Assembly: GCF_014698965.1 (NCBI RefSeq)
Contig: NZ_JACXAE010000098.1
Location: 62,001 to 126,000 of the forward strand
Length of the DNA stretch: 64,000 nucleotides
Reading direction: 5' to 3'
Origin: Iningainema tapete BLCC-T55
Lineage (GTDB): Bacteria; Cyanobacteriota; Cyanobacteriia; Cyanobacteriales; Nostocaceae
Below, one piece after another: positions 58,955-64,000 of the stretch. The translations under genes were made by a program, and so were the position numbers. Every line of letters starts with the position of its first letter. Within the stretch, counting starts at the first letter, position 1. Under the pieces are notes generated by a model, which saw only the letters and a list, made by a program, of their open reading frames with translations, was not told the origin of the DNA and made no database searches.

Positions 58955-60358
58955 ATGTATCAAGGTTTACTGGTAATTGATGCTGACGCCCATAAACTGG
59001 AAAATCCCCTGGTAATGCGGGATTATTTAGAACCAGAGTATCGCGATCGCATCGGTCTAGTGATAGATAATTTAGGAGATCAACGGGCGCGAATCGTAGA
59101 CTACAATCCAGCAACGGGTAAAAAAGACTTCGTGCGGATGTTCCCACAACCCCAAGGACTAGGTAAAGGCGGCTTTCGCAACCTACATCCAGAAACGACT
59201 TTGGGAGCAATGTTCAATAAAGTGCGCCTTGAACACATGGACTCCGAAGGCATTGATGTCCAAGTAATCTACGGCACATTAAACTTGGTATTCTCTAGCC
59301 TGATAGACAAAGACTTGGCGATCGCACTTTGCCGCGCCTATAACAGCTATATTGCCTCTGACTGCCAGGGATACAACAATCGCCTCAAACCGATCGGAGT
59401 TTTACCTCTACAAGACGTAGACGCAGCAGTTGCTGAGATGCACCGTTGTATCAACGAACTCGGCATGATCGGTGTAGCTGTTGCACCAAATTTGCCCATT
59501 CCCCATCCCAAAGCACCTGAAGCTTTTCCAGAAATTCGCACTTGCAAAACCATCAGCCATCCCGACTTTGCCCCATTGTTACAAGCAGCAGTAGACCTAG
59601 ATATCGCCATTGGCATTCATGGTGGTCCAGGTTCTAATATGGTAGGGGGAATTGCCGATCATACTGAAACATTTGTTCTCTCCCATATCTTCGTGCAGCG
59701 TAACCAGCAACAGTTGGCATTGGCACGGATGGTATTTGATGGCGCATTTGAGCGCTTTCCGACATTGCGCGTAGGCTTTTTAGAAGGTGGTTGCGGTTGG
59801 GTACCAGATCTTGCCCATGCCTTTCACGAACATTGGGAAAAACGCATCCGTGATTTTGATCCAAAGCAAGCCTACCGTCCCTCTCTGATGGACTTTACCA
59901 AGTTGATGATCCAAGAAAGAGGTACTCACAACAATATCAACCTCATTAGTCAGGCTAAAAACCTGTTCGATTTGTTGTGGAATGCTCAACACGATCCAAG
60001 CAAGATTGACGATAGCAGCTTATACGAACACTACGATCTACGTCACCGCGATCCTCTAGAATACTTTGAAAGAGGTCAAATTTTTACCTCTTTTGAATCA
60101 GATGATCCTGGTCCTGGTTATCTTCACATCGCTATGGGTGAAGTAGGTAAGCGCTTGGCTTGCTTCTCAGGTGATTATGGTCACTGGGATGGCGTACTCC
60201 AAAACTGTGTCCAAGATGCAGCTACAGTAGCTGATTACGATCGCGAACATTTAGAACTATTACTAGGTGGGAACGCATTGGCACTTTATGGCGATCGCCT
60301 ACGTCAATCTCTTCCAAATGTCAAGTCAAACATTGAGTTGACATCAAAAGCTATCTAA
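58955..60358 (+). CDS. amidohydrolase family protein (PF04909-type)
   Basis: From the ATG at 58955 (TTAGGAGATTTC upstream) the 467-residue protein is an amidohydrolase_2 enzyme: VIDADAHKLENP (HxH position replaced by DxDAH, as in this subclass), RLKPIGVLPLQDVDAAVAEM, HGGPGSNM (His), LEGGCGWVPDLAHAFHEHW and CFSGDYGHWDG (Asp). It probably hydrolyses or decarboxylates a carboxylic-acid or amide substrate with one metal ion. It is followed after 22 bases by a B12-binding radical SAM gene, which suggests a shared pathway. Confidence 0.88.
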   Translation: MYQGLLVIDADAHKLENPLVMRDYLEPEYRDRIGLVIDNLGDQRARIVDYNPATGKKDFVRMFPQPQGLGKGGFRNLHPETTLGAMFNKVRLEHMDSEGIDVQVIYGTLNLVFSSLIDKDLAIALCRAYNSYIASDCQGYNNRLKPIGVLPLQDVDAAVAEMHRCINELGMIGVAVAPNLPIPHPKAPEAFPEIRTCKTISHPDFAPLLQAAVDLDIAIGIHGGPGSNMVGGIADHTETFVLSHIFVQRNQQQLALARMVFDGAFERFPTLRVGFLEGGCGWVPDLAHAFHEHWEKRIRDFDPKQAYRPSLMDFTKLMIQERGTHNNINLISQAKNLFDLLWNAQHDPSKIDDSSLYEHYDLRHRDPLEYFERGQIFTSFESDDPGPGYLHIAMGEVGKRLACFSGDYGHWDGVLQNCVQDAATVADYDREHLELLLGGNALALYGDRLRQSLPNVKSNIELTSKAI

Positions 60359-60380
60359 ATAATCTGAGGATTTAAGGAAG

Positions 60381-61964
60381 ATGATGCGAGTTTTACTTTT
60401 AAATCCACTCTTTCCTAAATCCTTTTGGTCTTTTGACAAAGCACTAGAACTGATTGGGCGGAAAGTTTCACTACCGCCCTTGGGGCTAATCACAGTTGCG
60501 GCTATACTCCCTCAAAGTTGGGAGTTCCGTTTGGTAGATCGCAACGTTTGCTTTGAAACTGAAGCCGAATGGGATTGGGCAGATTTGGTAATAGTTTCTG
60601 GCATGATTGTGCAGAAAACAGACATGCTGCACCTGATCGGTGAGGCAAAGCAACGAGGTAAATTAGTGGCAGCAGGAGGTCCCTACGTCACTTCTGTTCC
60701 CCAAGCAGCCCAGGAAGCAGGAGTGGATTTTCTGGTATTGGATGAAGGCGAGATTACCTTGCCAATGCTAGTAGAAGCGCTCAATCGGGGTGAAACTTCA
60801 GGAATATTGAGCGCCAAAGGAGAAAAGCCAGACGTTACAGACACACCAGTGCCCAGATACGACTTGCTGGATCTGGACGTTTACAGTGATATGTCTGTAC
60901 AGTTTTCGCGGGGTTGTCCGTTTCAGTGCGAGTTTTGCGACATTATTGTGCTGTACGGGCGCAAACCCCGGACAAAAACACCCGCCCAGCTACTAGCTGA
61001 GTTGCAGGTTCTGTATGACTTGGGTTGGCGACGCTCAGTTTTTATCGTCGATGACAACTTCATCGGCAACAAGCGCAATGTCAAACTCTTGCTACGTGAA
61101 CTTGCTCCTTGGATGGCAGAACACGGTTATCCCTTCCGCTTCTCTACAGAAGCCTCAGTAGATTTGGCACAAGATCAAGAACTACTAGATCTGATGATTG
61201 CAGCCAACTTTACGGCAGTGTTTTTAGGCATCGAAACACCAGACACAGATAGCTTGACCTTGACGCAAAAATTCCAAAATACCCGTAATTCTCTAGTAGA
61301 ATCAGTCCAGAACATCAATCGGACAGGTCTACGGGTGATGGCAGGGTTCATTATTGGCTTCGATGGAGAAAAAACAGGGGCAGGCGATCGCATCATTGAT
61401 TTTGTCGAAGCGACTGCCATACCTCAAGCACTGTTCAGTATGCTTCAGGCTCTACCCAACACAGCACTCTGGCATCGACTCCAAAAAGAAGGGCGTCTGC
61501 TCAATGAAGAAGCCAACATTCACCAGACAACCTTAACCAACTTTATTCCCACCCGTCCTTTAGAAGAACTAGCTCGCGAGTATGTCAGATGCTTCTGGGA
61601 ACTTTACGATCCGCAGCGCTATCTAGCCAGAGTCTTTCGGCACTTCATCTTAATGAAACCTACCCCTCATAAAAAGAAATTCCAAATGCCCCAACTTAGG
61701 GATATCAGGGGATTAGCGATCGTTATATGGCGACAGGGAATCAAACGCAGTACACGCTTTCAATTCTGGCGTCAGTTGTTCTCAATCATCCGGCACAATC
61801 CAAAAGTTTTTGAACACTACCTAATTAATTGCGCCCTGATCGAACACTTCATCGAATACCGCCAAATCGTCAAAGACGAAATTGAAGCACAAATAGCTCA
61901 ACTCCCACCAAAACAAGTAAACCTAAATCACAATCTTGAAGCAACAAAAGTAGCTCTCCTCTAG
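60381..61964 (+). CDS. B12-binding-domain radical SAM protein
   Basis: The 527-residue enzyme has an N-terminal cobalamin-binding-like domain (RVLLLNPLFPKSFWSFD, LPPLGLITVAAILP, GKLVAAGGPYVT), the 4Fe-4S motif RGCPFQCEFCDI (Cx3Cx2C, about 178-186), and a C-terminal DUF4070-like region (about 370-480). VDDNFIGNKRNVKLLLREL and GIETPDTDSLTLTQKFQNTR are typical of this class. Such enzymes methylate or rearrange unactivated carbons; the substrate is unknown. It is translated just after the amidohydrolase gene. Confidence 0.9.
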   Translation: MMRVLLLNPLFPKSFWSFDKALELIGRKVSLPPLGLITVAAILPQSWEFRLVDRNVCFETEAEWDWADLVIVSGMIVQKTDMLHLIGEAKQRGKLVAAGGPYVTSVPQAAQEAGVDFLVLDEGEITLPMLVEALNRGETSGILSAKGEKPDVTDTPVPRYDLLDLDVYSDMSVQFSRGCPFQCEFCDIIVLYGRKPRTKTPAQLLAELQVLYDLGWRRSVFIVDDNFIGNKRNVKLLLRELAPWMAEHGYPFRFSTEASVDLAQDQELLDLMIAANFTAVFLGIETPDTDSLTLTQKFQNTRNSLVESVQNINRTGLRVMAGFIIGFDGEKTGAGDRIIDFVEATAIPQALFSMLQALPNTALWHRLQKEGRLLNEEANIHQTTLTNFIPTRPLEELAREYVRCFWELYDPQRYLARVFRHFILMKPTPHKKKFQMPQLRDIRGLAIVIWRQGIKRSTRFQFWRQLFSIIRHNPKVFEHYLINCALIEHFIEYRQIVKDEIEAQIAQLPPKQVNLNHNLEATKVALL

Positions 61965-61997
61965 TAGTCCGCCAAATTAACTTTGCCTAGTTTGTAG

Positions 61998-62118
61998 TCA
62001 GGACTTTAGTCCTGAAACAGCGAACACGCTCGCTAACTACGAACAGAGCAAACTTTGTTTGGTAAACTACTACTAATTACTCCCTCTTTCCTCTGCGTCC
62101 TCTGCGTCCTCTGCGGTT
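61998..62118. repeat. palindrome and low-complexity repeat before the GNAT gene
   Basis: TCAGGACTTTAGTCCTGA (61998-62015), an 18-base perfect palindrome, is followed by CCTCTGCGTCCTCTGCGTCC-like tandem units near 62090-62118. The latter are the common cyanobacterial CTCTGCGTC low-complexity repeat. Confidence 0.65.
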
Positions 62119-62168
62119 CATAAAACATCAACCTCAATCAAATAGAACTCCCATAGTTCACGGACAAC

Positions 62169-63326
62169 ATGATCATTCGCACCGTCACCACCCCAGCAGA
62201 CAAAGAAATATTTCTAGATGTCCCAGCTAGAGTATACGCCAAAGATCCGCACTGGGTGCCACCCATCCGCAGCAGCATAGCCAAATATTTTGCATCTACA
62301 AACCCCTTCTTGGAATACGGGAAACTACAACAGTTTATTGCCGTATCCGAAGAATCTGAGAGAAACCCGGTTTCTCAAAGAAACCGGGTTTCTGGAGCAG
62401 TAGGACGCATCGTTGCCGCAGTCAATCAGCGCTTAATCGAACGGGAAGGACAAAATGTCGGGCTGTTTGGCTTTTTTGAATGTGTTCAAGATTTTACTGT
62501 AGCTCAAGCCTTGCTAGATGCCGCCTGTAATTGGTTGCGAGAACAAGGCATGACTGTAGCGCGGGGACCAATTGATCTATCCACCCACAATAAGTGTCTA
62601 TTCTTAGTGGATGGATTTGACTCGCCACCAATGATAATGATGCCCTACAACCCGCCCTACTACCCAGAGTTTATGGAGCGGGATAATTGGCATAAAGCCA
62701 AAGATGCTTACGCCTATAATTTCCCTTTAGATCAACCTTTACCAGCAGAATTTGAGAAAGCTTATCGAATTGCTTGTAAATCTGGCGTCAACTTCCGCCC
62801 AATCAAGACAAAAGATCCAGAATTCGAGCAAGATGCTAAAAGCATTTATCACCTTTTTAATCGTGCCTTTGCTAATAACTGGAGTTCTACACCACGAAGT
62901 GAAGCAGAATTTCTCGAAGAAGCCAAGGATTTGCAGAGCTTGATCGATCCAGATGTTTTCCCCATTGCTGAATACAACGGCGAAATGATTGGCTTTTGGA
63001 TGGGTTTACCCGATTATAATATTCCGTTAAAACACGTTGGGGGCAAACTCAACTGGCTAGGAATTCTCAAGTTTCTTTGGTATCGCCGTCAAATTGACCA
63101 AGGAAGAGTAGTTGTAATTTGTTCGTTACCGGAATATCGTCGGAAAATGGTACCTCTGGCTTTGATTTATTTGGGAATGCTCGGTGGTAAGCAAAAGGGC
63201 AAACCTTACAAACGGGCAGAACTCGGACATGTCTACGAGGATAATTTCCCCTCCCGCAAACTAATTGAAGCAGCAGGCGGCAAGATTTATAAAACTTACC
63301 GAATTTATGAAAAAGCCCTTAATTAA
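62169..63326 (+). CDS. GNAT-like acyltransferase family protein
   Basis: The 385-residue protein has N-terminal MIIRTVTTPADKEIFLDVPA, GRIVAAVNQRLIER, FGFFECVQDFTVAQALLDAA and GMTVARGPIDLSTHNKCLFL, as in a large GNAT-related family, and a C-terminal AELGHVYEDNFPSRKLIEAAG matching the end of acyl-CoA-binding folds (second GNAT half). Residues 65-75 (RNPVSQRNRVS) are encoded by an inserted palindromic repeat, just before GRIVAAVN, without frame loss. The acceptor is unknown. The upstream radical SAM gene is 204 bases away, so cotranscription is possible but not clear. Confidence 0.78.
   Translation: MIIRTVTTPADKEIFLDVPARVYAKDPHWVPPIRSSIAKYFASTNPFLEYGKLQQFIAVSEESERNPVSQRNRVSGAVGRIVAAVNQRLIEREGQNVGLFGFFECVQDFTVAQALLDAACNWLREQGMTVARGPIDLSTHNKCLFLVDGFDSPPMIMMPYNPPYYPEFMERDNWHKAKDAYAYNFPLDQPLPAEFEKAYRIACKSGVNFRPIKTKDPEFEQDAKSIYHLFNRAFANNWSSTPRSEAEFLEEAKDLQSLIDPDVFPIAEYNGEMIGFWMGLPDYNIPLKHVGGKLNWLGILKFLWYRRQIDQGRVVVICSLPEYRRKMVPLALIYLGMLGGKQKGKPYKRAELGHVYEDNFPSRKLIEAAGGKIYKTYRIYEKALN
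62361..62393. repeat. AGAAACCCGGTTTCT palindromic repeat inside the GNAT-like gene
   Basis: A 33-base palindrome (AGAAACCCGGTTTCT, CAA, AGAAACCGGGTTTCT) lies in frame and encodes RNPVSQRNRVS. A related element is intergenic at 28968-29002. Homologues are expected to have a shorter loop here. Confidence 0.85.
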
Positions 63327-63346
63327 CTGATTTTTTTAATTCATGG

Positions 63347-63601
63347 CTACTTGCCGATCAGTTTGTTGTACTCTGCATGTGTACCAATCCAAAACCACGA
63401 AATACCTTGTTCGACTTCTACACCCAATGCTCTGTAGTCTCGCCCTGCCCGAACTGACCAATATTTACCTACTTTCTTAAAATGTAGGGATGGATGAGAA
63501 GGATCGATTTTGAGTAGTTCGTAGCACTGGTCGGCTGTTTGCTGTACATTTTCCGGTAGAGTGTTGTAGTATTCCCAAAATCGGCGAGTTGTGTAATGCA
63601 T
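63347..63601 (-). CDS. RelE/ParE family toxin
   Basis: The 84-residue protein (ATG at 63599-63601; a TTG precedes it) has the RelE/ParE pattern: RFWEYYNTLPENVQQTADQ, HPSLHFKKVGKYWSVRAGRDYRALG and FWIGTHAEYNKL. The arginines and the HAEY tail are consistent with an mRNA-interferase or gyrase-type toxin. It overlaps the antitoxin stop by one base (TGATG) and is cotranslated. Confidence 0.85.
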   Translation of the reverse strand: MHYTTRRFWEYYNTLPENVQQTADQCYELLKIDPSHPSLHFKKVGKYWSVRAGRDYRALGVEVEQGISWFWIGTHAEYNKLIGK

Positions 63602-63801
63602 CAAATTTCCTGACAGTGCCCCGTCTCATAATCAGAAATTGCTTCCTGAGCCAAGGCTTCTAGCTTGCCATCAGCAATGTCTTTCTCCAATTGCTCATCC
63701 CAGCGCTGATAATCTAAATCTGCCAACCATTCTACTAGCTGTTGTAACTCATCAGATGGAAGTTGAAGAATGGCAGACTCAATTTGCTCAAGCGTTAACA
63801 T
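63601..63801 (-). CDS. antitoxin of the RelE/ParE-type module
   Basis: From the ATG at 63799-63801 the 66-residue protein reads MLTLEQIESAILQLPSDELQ, then LVEWLADLDYQRWDEQLEKD, SDYETGHCQEI. The long acidic helices are typical of addiction-module antitoxins that wrap their toxin. A GTG three codons earlier is possible. It is the first gene of the operon. Confidence 0.75.
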   Translation of the reverse strand: MLTLEQIESAILQLPSDELQQLVEWLADLDYQRWDEQLEKDIADGKLEALAQEAISDYETGHCQEI

Positions 63802-63858
63802 AAAAGGCACATTATCTTAAATTTGAAAATATTATAACTTGACTTACGAGGAAACCAT

Positions 63859-64000
63859 ATGAAAGCCTTAGTTACTGGAGCAAACGGATTTACAGGCGCT
63901 CACTTGGTGCGCTCCTTGAATCAGCAAGGTTACACGGTCGTTGGTATGGTACGTAAATCTAGCAATTTAGCACGTATATCTGACGACAATATTCAATTAG
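63859..64000 (+). CDS. NAD-dependent epimerase/dehydratase (partial)
   Basis: ATG 63859 (GAGGAAACC upstream) opens MKALVTGANGFTGAHLVRSL, the Rossmann GxxGxxG fingerprint of extended SDR epimerases, and continues LNQQGYTVVGMVRKSSNL. The frame runs off the window after 47 codons, so the sugar substrate or subfamily cannot be given. Confidence 0.85.
   Translation, partial: MKALVTGANGFTGAHLVRSLNQQGYTVVGMVRKSSNLARISDDNIQL

Noticed and set aside
1-64000. Search for prophage, integrase, transposase, rRNA or riboswitch.
   Set aside because: No open frame has the motifs of such proteins and no conserved riboswitch or rRNA pattern was recognised by eye.

Overview
The window is a piece of a cyanobacterial chromosome, most likely from a filamentous (Nostocales-type) species. 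Evidence for this: the HIP1 palindrome GCGATCGC occurs throughout; several genes belong to families typical of cyanobacteria or the green lineage (COP23, CGLD27/DUF1230, DUF3318, FHA-type exoproteins, WD40 and TPR Ser/Thr kinases, PEP-CTERM proteins, Uma2 and DUF4058 proteins); the initiator tRNA gene carries a group I intron; and short dispersed palindromic repeats are abundant. I see no rRNA, CRISPR array, transposase, integrase or phage structural gene. The species cannot be named from this sequence.

Layout. 0-11.6 kb: an N-terminal fragment of a LuxR-type HTH protein, a secreted COP23 protein, then a tightly overlapping leftward operon encoding a two-partner-secretion exoprotein (TpsA), its transporter (TpsB) and an exported-looking CHAT protease with TPRs. 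A tandem-kinase/TPR membrane protein and a Uma2 protein diverge from it. 11.6-15.1 kb: small unknown ORFs, a membrane-associated GTPase, a frameshifted homologue of the homing endonuclease I-Ssp6803I, and the intron-containing initiator tRNA. 15.2-26.8 kb: mostly core genes (asparaginase, CGLD27, rsfS, yqeK, two exopolysaccharide glycosyltransferases, queE, a phytase-like PEP-CTERM protein, DUF3318, YbjN, a hydrolase, a nucleotidyltransferase). 26.8-29.5 kb: a decayed region with a frameshifted antitoxin, a tautomerase and a DUF1016 nuclease remnant. 29.6-44.4 kb: a solitary m5C methyltransferase, deoC, recO, an MFS transporter, a GT4 enzyme, a TPR protein, a matrixin-like protease, secG, gpmI, an ABC-F ATPase and a PAS histidine kinase next to a REC-GGDEF regulator. 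44.4-48.7 kb: accessory region with DUF4058, Uma2 and HNH remnants, an orphan antitoxin, a MerR-like regulator and an overlapping small-protein/aspartic-protease pair. 48.8-55.8 kb: a flotillin-like SPFH protein, a WD40 kinase, a GH3-family adenylase and a GDSL esterase. 56-64 kb: a fatty-acid-hydroxylase-like membrane protein, a vapBC module bracketed by direct repeats, gene fragments, a DUF962/amidohydrolase/B12-radical-SAM run, a GNAT-like protein, a RelE/ParE-type toxin-antitoxin pair and the start of an SDR epimerase.

Three themes stand out. First, the TpsA-TpsB-CHAT operon looks like a secreted-adhesin system with its own caspase-like protease. Second, short palindromic repeats have entered at least four protein-coding genes without breaking the frame; two unrelated genes carry the same repeat family in the same reading frame. 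Third, the tRNA-fMet intron lies next to a broken copy of the endonuclease type that, in Synechocystis, is encoded inside that intron. All functional calls are by reading motifs; no search was run.
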